Assembly: GCA_027016475.1 (NCBI GenBank)
Contig: JALUTL010000018.1
Coordinates: 3,351-18,388 of the forward strand
DNA: 15,038 bases
Direction of reading: 5' to 3'
Source of the DNA: Candidatus Heimdallarchaeota archaeon
GTDB taxonomy: Archaea > Asgardarchaeota > Heimdallarchaeia > Heimdallarchaeales > Kariarchaeaceae
The translations under genes and the position numbers were made by a program. Below, piece by piece: positions 1-6,739 of the stretch. Positions within the stretch are counted from its first letter, which is position 1. The number at the start of each line of letters is the position of its first letter. The notes beneath the pieces were generated by a model. The model had not been told where the DNA came from. It worked only from the letters and a program-made list of their open reading frames with translations, and did no database searches.

Positions 1-18
1 GAAAGAAAAGTATTAATT

Positions 19-1140
19 ATGCTTGTTGAAGTCATTTCCTTTATCTATTTTGGCATAATCTTAATATCTTTGTATTTCTTTTCACAGATTGACCAAGGCA
101 GAAATATTCCTCCTGATTTAACATTGCCAGAACTTCCAATGGTATCAATTATTGTTCCTGCCCGAAATGAAGAAAAAAACATACGGAATTGCCTCAATTC
201 ATTGTTGAAACTGGATTATCCCTCTTTTGAGATTATTGTGGTAGAGGGGAATTCAGATGATACGACACATCAAATTGTAGAAACTGAATTTCCCACTGTA
301 AAACTAATCCAAGAACCCCCGAGACCCGCAAATTGGGCTGGAAAAATTTGGGCTTGTCATATAGGAAGTCAAAATGCCAGAGGTCAAGTCTTCCTCTTTA
401 GCGACGCAGATACAATCCATTCTCCAAACACGTTGAAAAAGTTAGTTCCTGTCTTGTTAAATGAAACTGATGGGTTTCTTTCCATCGTGACGAAACAAAG
501 GCTAGAAAAATTATGGGAATACACTTTAGTTATCATCTTTCAGTTTGTAGCATTGTCTCTGTTAGGAATGAAAGGATCAAAAAATCGTCATCTGGCCAAT
601 GGACAATTCATGATGTTTACTCGTGAGACCTATGAAAGGCTGAGTGGCCATCAATCTGTTTCCTCTGCAATTATCGAGGACATGGAGTTGGCAAGTTTAG
701 CTGCTGCAAACGGAATAAGACCAATTATCTATGACACTCCCGAATTGGTTGAAGTAAAAATGTACAACAGCTTCTCCGAATTGGTCGAAGGCTTTTCAAA
801 GAACTTGGCAGTAGGTGCAAAAACCCTGAGCAGTGGCGCATTCCTCCGCGTGAATTTTGTGCAGGCATGGGCAAATGGGTGGCTAATTCTCCTTATCCTT
901 GGTTTCTTTTTGAAAGAGGAAATAATGCTGTTGTGGATTGCTAGCGCTTTTGGTTACATTACCTATGCATTGGTTTGTTTATTTGGCGAATTTCAGTTGG
1001 CAAGGAAAATAACTGTTCATATGTTTTTCTTTCCGATCTACATGGCCATCTATCAATACATTCTACTGAAGTCATTCTATCTTGTGTATGTACAAAAAGC
1101 AGTGAAATGGAAAGGGATTTCCTATCGACTGACAACTTAA
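19..1140 (+). CDS. Membrane-anchored family 2 glycosyltransferase (HpnB/CrtQ-like)
   Basis: Likely transfers a sugar from a nucleotide-sugar donor to a lipid or isoprenoid acceptor on the cytoplasmic face of the membrane. Seen: an N-terminal hydrophobic segment (about residues 5-22), then a GT-A domain opening with SIIVPARNE (43-51), a metal-binding DAD (129-131), an acceptor-side GQFMMF (195-200) and the catalytic-base motif ED (220-221). Three hydrophobic segments follow (about 282-300, 304-324, 336-357). Known of the family: this order and the length of 373 residues match hopene-associated HpnB and carotenoid glycosyltransferases of the CrtQ/CruC kind, including a W-A-G-K stretch (106-109) before the DAD. 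The acceptor cannot be told. No stop precedes the ATG in frame within the 18 bases available, so an upstream start is not excluded. It is followed after a short gap by the methyltransferase-like gene. Family assignment is firm; substrate is unknown. Confidence 0.9.
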   Translation: MLVEVISFIYFGIILISLYFFSQIDQGRNIPPDLTLPELPMVSIIVPARNEEKNIRNCLNSLLKLDYPSFEIIVVEGNSDDTTHQIVETEFPTVKLIQEPPRPANWAGKIWACHIGSQNARGQVFLFSDADTIHSPNTLKKLVPVLLNETDGFLSIVTKQRLEKLWEYTLVIIFQFVALSLLGMKGSKNRHLANGQFMMFTRETYERLSGHQSVSSAIIEDMELASLAAANGIRPIIYDTPELVEVKMYNSFSELVEGFSKNLAVGAKTLSSGAFLRVNFVQAWANGWLILLILGFFLKEEIMLLWIASAFGYITYALVCLFGEFQLARKITVHMFFFPIYMAIYQYILLKSFYLVYVQKAVKWKGISYRLTT

Positions 1141-1144
1141 AAGA

Positions 1145-1154
1145 AAATATATTA
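1145..1154 (+). promoter_or_regulatory. TATA-like box before the methyltransferase-like gene
   Basis: AAATATATTA lies directly after the glycosyltransferase stop codon. Its TATATT core begins 30 bases before the GTG at 1178, the spacing expected for a leaderless archaeal transcript. This is the main reason for preferring GTG 1178 over TTG 1160. It is inferred from sequence alone. Confidence 0.4.
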
Positions 1155-1177
1155 TTGCATTGAATCTTCCCGTATTA

Positions 1178-1786
1178 GTGAAAATTATCTCAATAGACGA
1201 CAATTTCGCCTTTTGTCACGGGGAAATTGGAATGGATGACTTTACCCCCTTCCTTCAAAAAATAAAGCCAATAGACTTTGTCTACTGTGGCTTAGCAAAA
1301 CCAGATTATTTTAGATATTGGTACAAGCTAGCTGGAAAACCGGTAAGCATTACGTACGAAACATATCTTGAAAGTATAATTCGAATGATCGCCGAGCTAA
1401 AGCCAAAGGAATGCCATTTGGAAATTAGTAAAGGAATCTCTGATTTGTTTTTCGGCTTGGCAGATACCTTGGATTACGCTTCTATAATGACCCTACCAAT
1501 CCTTTATTCGGCTCCCACCGATCATTACTCTAACCGTTACGCGAAAAAAAGGAATCAAGATATTATGGCAGTAATGTCAAACTCTACATTAGAATTACCC
1601 AAAACTTTCACCTATTCCCATGAATATTTGGATCAGGTACTGTCCATAAGGCGAAAAATACGATGTTTCGATCCTTGCATTGGTAAAGGCCTCTTAACAA
1701 AATTTGCACTCAAACATGGTCACAGTTGCTTTGGAATTGACATGAACTATGACCGCTTGGCAGTCGCAATCAAAATGGTTAAATGA
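1178..1786 (+). CDS. Permuted DNA-methyltransferase-like protein, degenerate catalytic motif
   Basis: Not recognised as a named gene. Seen, numbering from GTG 1178 (202 residues): the C-terminus carries an S-adenosylmethionine-binding motif I, FDPCIGKG (164-171), followed by an acidic-loop match GIDMN (186-190). About 120 residues earlier a strand is followed by AKPDYFRYW (40-48), where amino-methyltransferases have (D/N/S)PP(Y/F). The order motif IV then motif I is that of circularly permuted, beta-class N6-adenine/N4-cytosine DNA methyltransferases. Here the core reads K-P-D-Y rather than D-P-P-Y, and the protein is short with little room for a target-recognition domain. I infer a methyltransferase fold that may bind cofactor but may be inactive or act on another substrate. 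TTG 1160 is an alternative start adding six residues. No restriction gene is adjacent; the upstream neighbour is a glycosyltransferase. Confidence 0.7.
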   Translation: MKIISIDDNFAFCHGEIGMDDFTPFLQKIKPIDFVYCGLAKPDYFRYWYKLAGKPVSITYETYLESIIRMIAELKPKECHLEISKGISDLFFGLADTLDYASIMTLPILYSAPTDHYSNRYAKKRNQDIMAVMSNSTLELPKTFTYSHEYLDQVLSIRRKIRCFDPCIGKGLLTKFALKHGHSCFGIDMNYDRLAVAIKMVK

Positions 1787-1830
1787 CATTCAAAGCATTG
1801 ATTCAGCGGGAGATCCCCCAAAAAAATTAA

Positions 1831-1835
1831 TTTTT
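1831..1835 (+). terminator. T-rich stretch after the methyltransferase-like gene
   Basis: A short T5 run follows an A/T palindrome (AAAAATTAATTTTT), about 45 bases after the stop at 1786. It is a plausible weak archaeal oligo-T terminator between this gene and the next promoter. Confidence 0.3.
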
Positions 1836-1854
1836 CTCTAGCTCCATCGATCGC

Positions 1855-1862
1855 TATATATA
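1855..1862 (+). promoter_or_regulatory. TATA box before the 218-residue gene
   Basis: TATATATA is the cleanest TATA element in the window. It lies 23 bases (5' end) before GTG 1878 and 32 bases before the in-frame TTG at 1887. Either codon could be a leaderless start; transcription would be expected near 1881-1887. Confidence 0.5.
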
Positions 1863-1877
1863 GGCCAAAATCACTAC

Positions 1878-2534
1878 GTGATTCAATTGAAAATCAATAC
1901 GGATGAATTGGTCGCTGAGGTTTTTGGAGACCTTGGCTATGAGCTTTCATCTCCGAAGGAGTATACTATTTCCTTCATGAACTACCTGTTGCGGTGCACC
2001 CGTGACAAGGAATGGGTCAACGGAATCCAAATGGAAGACATTGAAATTTCTGACAGAAATGCGAAAATTGTTTTCTATCTCATAAACCATCTTTTGCCCA
2101 TTCGGGTAGATTTGGAGGTAAAGCAGGACATTGATTATGACAAGAAAGGAATCCGGTATATCGTTTACATCATCAATATAGATATAGTCACTGAAATCAA
2201 CTATATCACCAAAGAATTTCATAAGGCAGAAGAATTCCTTCTTCATTCTTGGGAGGATTTGACCCCTTCAGTTGAGCGGCTTGATGATGAAATATTTGAA
2301 CTGTCGGGAGAGTACGTAACATCATTTTCAGAACAATTTATTCCCATTTCAACCATTGATGATGAAGAGGAAATGACCAACCAATGGAGCACCGAAGAAA
2401 AAGAGAAGACCAACTTTGCAGCTCTTGCCCTCTCCATATCAAATTTTGCTATGGGTTTGGATGATCACTTTGCTGAGACATCAAAAATTTTTCAATGGTT
2501 CAAGGCGAGGAATATGGAAGCTTCTTCTGACTAG
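1878..2534 (+). CDS. Hypothetical acidic soluble protein
   Basis: I do not recognise this gene. Seen: 218 residues with no signal peptide or membrane segment. The N-terminal two thirds is rich in alternating hydrophobic residues (for example IRYIVYIINIDIVTEI, about 91-106), suggesting a mixed alpha/beta fold. The C-terminal part contains an acidic stretch (DDEEEMTNQ, about 161-169) and ends in a likely amphipathic helix. There are no Cys pairs and no nucleotide-binding or catalytic motif I can name. It starts with GTG; TTG 1887 is an alternative that fits the TATA box slightly better. It has its own promoter and is followed by another promoter, so it is probably transcribed singly. A long reverse-strand reading frame inside it is a shadow. 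Confidence 0.7.
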   Translation: MIQLKINTDELVAEVFGDLGYELSSPKEYTISFMNYLLRCTRDKEWVNGIQMEDIEISDRNAKIVFYLINHLLPIRVDLEVKQDIDYDKKGIRYIVYIINIDIVTEINYITKEFHKAEEFLLHSWEDLTPSVERLDDEIFELSGEYVTSFSEQFIPISTIDDEEEMTNQWSTEEKEKTNFAALALSISNFAMGLDDHFAETSKIFQWFKARNMEASSD

Positions 2535-2564
2535 AAACACAAAATAGCCACTCTGATTGTAAAT

Positions 2565-2574
2565 AATTTAAAAA
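2565..2574 (+). promoter_or_regulatory. TATA-like box before the 12-helix membrane protein
   Basis: AATTTAAAAA begins 31 bases before ATG 2596 and ends 22 before it, the spacing expected for a leaderless archaeal mRNA. This supports ATG 2596 over the TTG immediately upstream at 2593. Confidence 0.45.
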
Positions 2575-2595
2575 CCTCGAAACAATGGGGTATTG

Positions 2596-3879
2596 ATGTT
2601 CAAAGGAGAACCCATTGCGATTTGGACAATGTTTGGGGCCTTTCTATCTTTTTTGGCCCTACAAATTTACGGCATACTTTTTGGTTTCTCAATTATTGGT
2701 GGTTCTGCATTCTTCCCAACACATTACCTGCTGGCATTTTTTGGATGGATAGGCCTGCTGATTTTAGGAGCTGAACTTCAGTTTTTCCGGGCAATTCTTG
2801 CAATTCGAAAATATGAACCTGAATGGCTCAGAAGAATTTTCTTGTTGAGTGTATTTCTATTTGTTTTGTGTTTGTCCTTGGTTGGCATTAACTCTCAATT
2901 TGCGTTATTAGCACTGATATTATTTTTTGCAATATTAGTGATCCATTCATATTGGATGGGTTACCACGCCAGATCTAAACTTTTCAAGTTCCCGCTACAG
3001 TTTTTCTTGGCAGGCAATGTCTTCCTATGGATTGGCTACCTGCTGTATTTTCTGTATTTCAATGATATTGACACCTATTTCATTGAGGCAAGAATGGAAA
3101 TAACCCATGTCCTCGCCATCGGCTGGATATCACTCGTGCTTCAAGGGGCTACGATAAGAATTCTTCCAATGTTTCTGAATCGTGCCATTGATCGTGATTA
3201 TAGAACTCAAATTGACATGCATTTTCTATTTGCCCTGATTTCGACAGTTGCATTTCTGTTTGGACTTGTGGTTGACATTTCCCTTCTTACAATTGTGGGT
3301 GGGCTATTTTGGGTAATTAATTGGATCATTGTCTTCTATGCAATGGTGAAAAGCATCAAGACTACCAACAGGAAAAAACCAATTGAGCATAAAATCACTG
3401 GAATGTTCTTTGGATGGGGATTCATTTGGCTTGTATTTGGAGCAATCCTCGGTTTCATATTGATTGACCCGAATATCCGAACCGCGTTTGGAATCAGTGC
3501 TTCCCCATATAACTTCAGAGACTTCCACATTCATGGAAGCTTCTTGCTTGGATTGACATTCATTATGATTGGTGCATTGCATAGAATTTCAGCATTTCAG
3601 GTTTACACGATTCTCTTTAGTGGGAAGAGAGACACTCTTAGCCTGTCGGAGATATTGCATGAAAGGTATATGGTCTTTGTATTATTCATTCTTGCAATTG
3701 GAGCCCTAGTTGCTGCAAATGGGTTTTTAACAGCCGAATTCCAAATCATTGCGGTAGGTGGTACTGTGTTCTTTCTCGGAACTTTCGGATTTGCAATACT
3801 CTATTTCTGGATATTGATGCTTTATGTGAAAAACAAGGATAACGCGATTCCATTTTACGCCAAAACAGGAGAGATTTGA
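2596..3879 (+). CDS. 12-helix heme-copper-oxidase-like / NnrS-like membrane protein
   Basis: Probably an integral heme protein of the subunit I / NnrS superfamily. Seen, numbering from ATG 2596 (427 residues): about twelve hydrophobic helices and histidines placed as in that fold. These are H43 in TM2 (PTHYLLAFFGW), H171 at the start of TM6 (EITHVLAIGW), and H311, H313 and H329 around TM10 (DFHIHGS, GALHR). Each of these three regions shows the His-then-small-residue-then-Arg/Gln pattern typical of such proteins. Known of the family: true oxidases use a TM2/TM10 His pair for low-spin heme, a TM10 His for high-spin heme, and TM6 plus a TM7 His-His pair for copper. That TM7 pair is absent; only H209 lies near TM7. 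I infer heme binding, perhaps nitric-oxide-related or sensory, but not a proton-pumping oxidase. No cytochrome c or subunit II gene is nearby. The TTG three bases upstream is an alternative start. Confidence 0.75.
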   Translation: MFKGEPIAIWTMFGAFLSFLALQIYGILFGFSIIGGSAFFPTHYLLAFFGWIGLLILGAELQFFRAILAIRKYEPEWLRRIFLLSVFLFVLCLSLVGINSQFALLALILFFAILVIHSYWMGYHARSKLFKFPLQFFLAGNVFLWIGYLLYFLYFNDIDTYFIEARMEITHVLAIGWISLVLQGATIRILPMFLNRAIDRDYRTQIDMHFLFALISTVAFLFGLVVDISLLTIVGGLFWVINWIIVFYAMVKSIKTTNRKKPIEHKITGMFFGWGFIWLVFGAILGFILIDPNIRTAFGISASPYNFRDFHIHGSFLLGLTFIMIGALHRISAFQVYTILFSGKRDTLSLSEILHERYMVFVLFILAIGALVAANGFLTAEFQIIAVGGTVFFLGTFGFAILYFWILMLYVKNKDNAIPFYAKTGEI

Positions 3880-3889
3880 TGAAAACGAA

Positions 3890-3895
3890 TTTTTT
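3890..3895 (+). terminator. T6 run after the membrane protein gene
   Basis: Six T residues lie 11 bases after the stop codon at 3879, consistent with an oligo-T archaeal terminator. The same A/T-rich patch could also contribute to the promoter of the next gene. Confidence 0.3.
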
Positions 3896-3930
3896 GATAT
3901 TTCATCATTCCTGAAAGTAAAATGAAGACA

Positions 3931-3937
3931 TTTAACA
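3931..3937 (+). promoter_or_regulatory. TATA-like element before triosephosphate isomerase
   Basis: TTTAACA starts 27 bases before ATG 3958, matching the spacing seen for other genes here. It supports the internal ATG as the real start rather than ATG 3922, which lies upstream of this box. Confidence 0.35.
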
Positions 3938-3957
3938 CCTTGTTTTCGAAAAAACAT

Positions 3958-4749
3958 ATGGACTACGTTATCGGCGGCAATTGGAAAATGCAGTATACGT
4001 CACTTGCAGAAGCGGTGGAAAACATAAAACAAATTTCAGGGGAGTTTCCATCGCTTCCCTCAACTGTCAAGGCATTTATAGCGCCGTCTTTTCCTATGAT
4101 TTATCAGTGTGGGAAAGTTCTTGATGGAAAAACAATCGAGTTGGGTTCACAAGATGTGGCTGTTATTGAAAAAGGGGCACTTACGGGAGAAGTTTCTATT
4201 CACACATTGAAAGAGGCTGGCTGCAAATATGTTATTTTGGGACATAGTGAACGAAGGAGAATTTTGAATGAATTGGATGCTTTAATCAACATTAAACTCC
4301 AGCTAGTGCTTGACCATGGTTTAATACCTATTCTTTGCGTTGGTGAAACCGCAAAAGAGCGGGACGCTGGAAAGACGAAGGGCATTATCTTTGAACAACT
4401 CCTGAGTGGGCTGAAAGGCATAGTGGACATCTCCAAAATAGTGATTGCATACGAACCCGTGTGGGCAATCAACAATAGGTTTCTTAATCCTGGAGGAAAC
4501 GTAATTACTGCCGCAACCCCTGAGCAGGCTCAGGAAATTCATGCCGATATCCGGGATTGGATGCTCAAACGGTTTGGAGAAATTGCGGAGAAGATCCCCA
4601 TAATCTATGGTGGTTCTATGAATTCTGACAATGTGGAAGAGCTTTTGAAACAGCCTGACATTAACGGTGGTCTAGTAGGTGGGGCTTCTTTAAAAGCGGA
4701 AACTTTTCTTCCAATAATTCAAACTGCAATAAAGTTGGCCAAAAAATGA
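3958..4749 (+). CDS. tpiA: Triosephosphate isomerase, bacterial/eukaryal type, extended loop 6
   Basis: Cytosolic enzyme interconverting dihydroxyacetone phosphate and glyceraldehyde 3-phosphate in glycolysis/gluconeogenesis. Seen, numbering from ATG 3958 (263 residues): N8 and K10 in GGNWKM, electrophile H96 in ILGHSERR, base E166 in AYEPVWAI and phosphate-binding YGGS (217-220). Family: archaeal enzymes are a distinct shorter form of about 225 residues lacking the GGNWKM start. This is the longer bacterial/eukaryal form, suggesting transfer. Odd: after AYEPVWAI, where the usual loop continues GTGKTATP, it reads NNRFLNPGGNVITAATP, about nine residues longer and without the GTGKT stretch. All catalytic residues remain. 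ATG 3958 is chosen because family members start just before this strand and a TATA-like box fits. ATG 3922 would add 12 residues. No other glycolytic gene is adjacent. Confidence 0.93.
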   Translation: MDYVIGGNWKMQYTSLAEAVENIKQISGEFPSLPSTVKAFIAPSFPMIYQCGKVLDGKTIELGSQDVAVIEKGALTGEVSIHTLKEAGCKYVILGHSERRRILNELDALINIKLQLVLDHGLIPILCVGETAKERDAGKTKGIIFEQLLSGLKGIVDISKIVIAYEPVWAINNRFLNPGGNVITAATPEQAQEIHADIRDWMLKRFGEIAEKIPIIYGGSMNSDNVEELLKQPDINGGLVGGASLKAETFLPIIQTAIKLAKK

Positions 4750-4760
4750 AACCTAGAAAT

Positions 4761-4770
4761 GTTTAAATTT
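4761..4770 (+). promoter_or_regulatory. TATA box positioned for transcription from the GC-rich element
   Basis: GTTTAAATTT is a good archaeal TATA match. Its 5' end is 30 bases before the GGGG at 4791, where the foldable segment begins. A weaker CATATA at 4785-4790 could instead serve a leaderless ATG at 4812. The first choice implies a structured RNA or leader; the second implies translation through it. Confidence 0.45.
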
Positions 4771-4790
4771 ACCATTGGAATAAACATATA

Positions 4791-4864
4791 GGGGCAGGTC
4801 TCCAAACACGAATGGGAGACCGGAGTTTATCTCTACGCCCCCTCCAACATCCCCGGGGTGGGAG
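4791..4864 (+). ncRNA. Candidate structured RNA or 5' leader (three-way junction plus hairpin)
   Basis: A 74-base GC-rich island in AT-rich surroundings. Seen by hand-folding: an outer stem GGGGC (4791-4795) with GCCCC (4837-4841) closes a three-way junction. One arm is a perfect 7-pair stem GGTCTCC (4797-4803) / GGAGACC (4815-4821) with an 11-base loop. The second arm is GGAG (4822-4825) / CTCT (4831-4834). A further hairpin pairs CTCC (4842-4845) with GGAG (4861-4864) around a CCCC/GGGG core. A TATA box lies about 30 bases before the first G. It could be a free small RNA or a regulatory leader of the following gene, whose likely start at 4878 is 14 bases after the last stem. It has no T-arm or anticodon arm of a tRNA and matches no riboswitch class I know. 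Coding through it from ATG 4812 is possible. Confidence 0.45.
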
Positions 4865-4877
4865 AAAATTGCTGAGA

Positions 4878-6449
4878 ATGGAAATCATTGTTACAATGAC
4901 TATACCTGTAAACCTTTTGGACAAATACAACACCATGCTGAAGATTTCTGAACTGTCTGTTTTCCATACCCCCCTCAAACGCAATTCAAATGCCTTTGGA
5001 GAAATAAGAAGAAGGTTTGAACTGTATTCGAAGTCTTTAGGACTACGGTTTCTCAATCCTGTTCCATATGACGCCAAGATTTCAAAAAATACTTCTTTGA
5101 ACAAGCATGGACCAAAGAGGCGACAATTATTTCCACCTTCCCAGACCGAAATCAAGGTGGCATTAAGGCAAAATGGAATTATCTCATTTAGAACATCAAA
5201 TACCTTTTTAGGATTGCCCAAAGTAGAGCAAATTCTTCGTCATAAGAGAAATGTAGAGAAGCAACTTTTGGAAGCAACGTCCCTGTTCAATGAATTGTTA
5301 AGCAACAAACTATCTCAAATGGGAAGCTATAGTCCGATTCTCTTTTCCGGAGAGCCAATATGCTTCATCTATGTCCACAAACATCTTCAAACCAAGCAAA
5401 GGATTGAGTATATCAAAAAACTCCTGAAATCATTCGCATGTTATTCTGCCTTCTGTAAAAGACCTGAATGTAGATTTCAAGACGAGGAGTTTGTCGTCTC
5501 AGGCAAATCAATACATGTCATGTGGTCTCAGAGTCACATCAGAAAAAAAACTCGAACAAAATTAATTGAAGGCATCTTGGAGGCAATTGTTCTGTCTTCG
5601 GGTATTGATACTGTCCTGAAAAGGTATCCTTCACTGAAATTCTTTAGAAGAGCATCAGAACACGAGTGGAACATATTTGTACATTCATTGAACCCTTGCA
5701 TTCTTTCTGGAAGGTCAAGCTTAGGCTACCTTTATCCTGCAAACATCCGCTCATGGCTAAACCATTGCTCAAGAGTCTATCGACTAAGAGACCGAATGAG
5801 GAACCTTCTGTTCTGTCTACTAATGAACAATCGTATGGATTTACTTGATTTAATTAGAATCTATCATGCCTTGAAAAAAATTATCCCTTATGAACTTGAA
5901 GTAACTTCTTACCTGAAACATTTCCCTTCAAATATCGATCTAACCCCTCCTGAAAAACTTGTGGTTTCCTTATTCGCTCATCCCCACAGGACTGGGATCA
6001 AAGACACTGGTGATTTAGAATGTTTCAATTTCTGGCAGTATGAAACTGGCTCGTTTTATCCCATTTCTGTCTATCACAATTGGTTAAAGCAATTGCTTAC
6101 CTACACAAAACAGCAGCCACAAGTCACCTCAACAATGGAAGAGCTAATAACGAACTTTGTAAACTACAGAAAGAAGAAAAGGAGGGAGTTTGGTCATTTC
6201 AGAGGAGAGAACAAGCTTTTTGATCCCCTCTCCCATACAGGACTAAAATCAGTTTTTGATGACTTGGTTTTGAAAGGATTTATGACGAAGCGGACGATAA
6301 GTGGTCGAGGGAGGGGTGGGCGAATTGATGTCTATGCTGTCAATCATGATTATGAATCACTGCTTTCCAATATTATACACTTAGCAGAAAATGTTTATTC
6401 AAAGAAACAATTGTTTTATGACTTAAAAAAATATGTTCTCAAAATTTAA
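4878..6449 (+). CDS. Orphan protein with C-terminal winged-helix-like domain
   Basis: I do not recognise this protein. Seen, from ATG 4878 (523 residues): no signal peptide or clear membrane helix; very basic overall, especially the N-terminal 130 residues; a Cys cluster at about C188, C193 and C198; then a mainly helical middle. The last part (about 418-489) looks like a winged helix: a helix containing EELITNFV, a likely recognition segment HTGLKSVFDDLVLKGF, and a wing GRGRGGRIDVYAV. I infer a DNA- or RNA-associated protein. Start choice is uncertain. ATG 4812 would add 22 residues, but that extension is read from a GC-rich foldable segment and uses codons (CGG, CCC, CTC, CGC) unlike the rest of the gene; ATG 4896 is also possible. 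A reverse-strand frame at 4769-5221 is a shadow. Oligo-T runs follow the stop. Confidence 0.7.
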   Translation: MEIIVTMTIPVNLLDKYNTMLKISELSVFHTPLKRNSNAFGEIRRRFELYSKSLGLRFLNPVPYDAKISKNTSLNKHGPKRRQLFPPSQTEIKVALRQNGIISFRTSNTFLGLPKVEQILRHKRNVEKQLLEATSLFNELLSNKLSQMGSYSPILFSGEPICFIYVHKHLQTKQRIEYIKKLLKSFACYSAFCKRPECRFQDEEFVVSGKSIHVMWSQSHIRKKTRTKLIEGILEAIVLSSGIDTVLKRYPSLKFFRRASEHEWNIFVHSLNPCILSGRSSLGYLYPANIRSWLNHCSRVYRLRDRMRNLLFCLLMNNRMDLLDLIRIYHALKKIIPYELEVTSYLKHFPSNIDLTPPEKLVVSLFAHPHRTGIKDTGDLECFNFWQYETGSFYPISVYHNWLKQLLTYTKQQPQVTSTMEELITNFVNYRKKKRREFGHFRGENKLFDPLSHTGLKSVFDDLVLKGFMTKRTISGRGRGGRIDVYAVNHDYESLLSNIIHLAENVYSKKQLFYDLKKYVLKI

Positions 6450-6459
6450 TTTCAAGATT

Positions 6460-6476
6460 TTTCTCAGTCATTTTTC
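6460..6476 (+). terminator. Two T5 runs after the orphan winged-helix gene
   Basis: T5 at 6460-6464 and T5 at 6472-6476 begin 11 bases after the stop at 6449. Closely spaced oligo-T tracts are the usual signature of intrinsic termination in archaea. Confidence 0.4.
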
Positions 6477-6586
6477 CTTCAATCACTGGTTGAAACTCCG
6501 CTCTTATCAACCAATGGCACTTTGGGACAACAGTTGTGCTTCTACAAAATTACCCATGTAATTTCATTAAGAAATTATCACTCACT

Positions 6587-6736
6587 ATGATTTCTCTAGT
6601 ACTAACTCTACCTACAGCACTGAAAACGCTGGCGACAATTACTCTCTCATTCATCGCCATTTTTTTCATGGATGGCGGAGGCAACGGAAATAATCCTCCA
6701 CCCACAGACCCTCCTCAACCAGATCCTTGGGGATAA
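6587..6736 (+). CDS. Possible 49-residue membrane peptide with Gly/Pro tail
   Basis: Unrecognised small gene. Seen: from ATG 6587 a hydrophobic helix (about residues 2-28, MISLVLTLPTALKTLATI onward) is followed by a soluble, uncharged tail DGGGNGNNPPPTDPPQPDPW ending in G. A signal-anchor plus a short Gly/Asn/Pro-rich extracellular tail is a plausible small surface peptide. It resembles in style the Gly-rich linker after the signal peptide of the surface protein at 11153. GTG 6536 would add 17 residues. The stop lies three bases from the stop of the convergent minus-strand gene, so both end in a shared 3' region. There is no strong TATA box or ribosome site. The compositional order makes chance less likely, but the short length keeps confidence modest. 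Confidence 0.4.
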   Translation: MISLVLTLPTALKTLATITLSFIAIFFMDGGGNGNNPPPTDPPQPDPWG

Positions 6737-6739
6737 TGT

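Noticed and set aside
975..1163. 62-residue plus-strand frame overlapping the glycosyltransferase end
   Set aside because: It is an alternative frame of well-conserved membrane helices, with low-quality composition and no start signal.
3304..3582. Minus-strand frames within the 12-helix protein gene
   Set aside because: Their translations have no order of their own and they lie opposite strongly patterned membrane-protein coding sequence.
4791..4864. GC-rich cloverleaf-like fold as a tRNA gene
   Set aside because: There is no TTCRA-type T-loop, no 7-base acceptor pair closing the whole element, and no properly sized anticodon arm.
4769..5221. 150-residue minus-strand reading frame over the RNA candidate and orphan gene start
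   Set aside because: It lies opposite the longer plus-strand gene, has no family features and no promoter; it is treated as a shadow.
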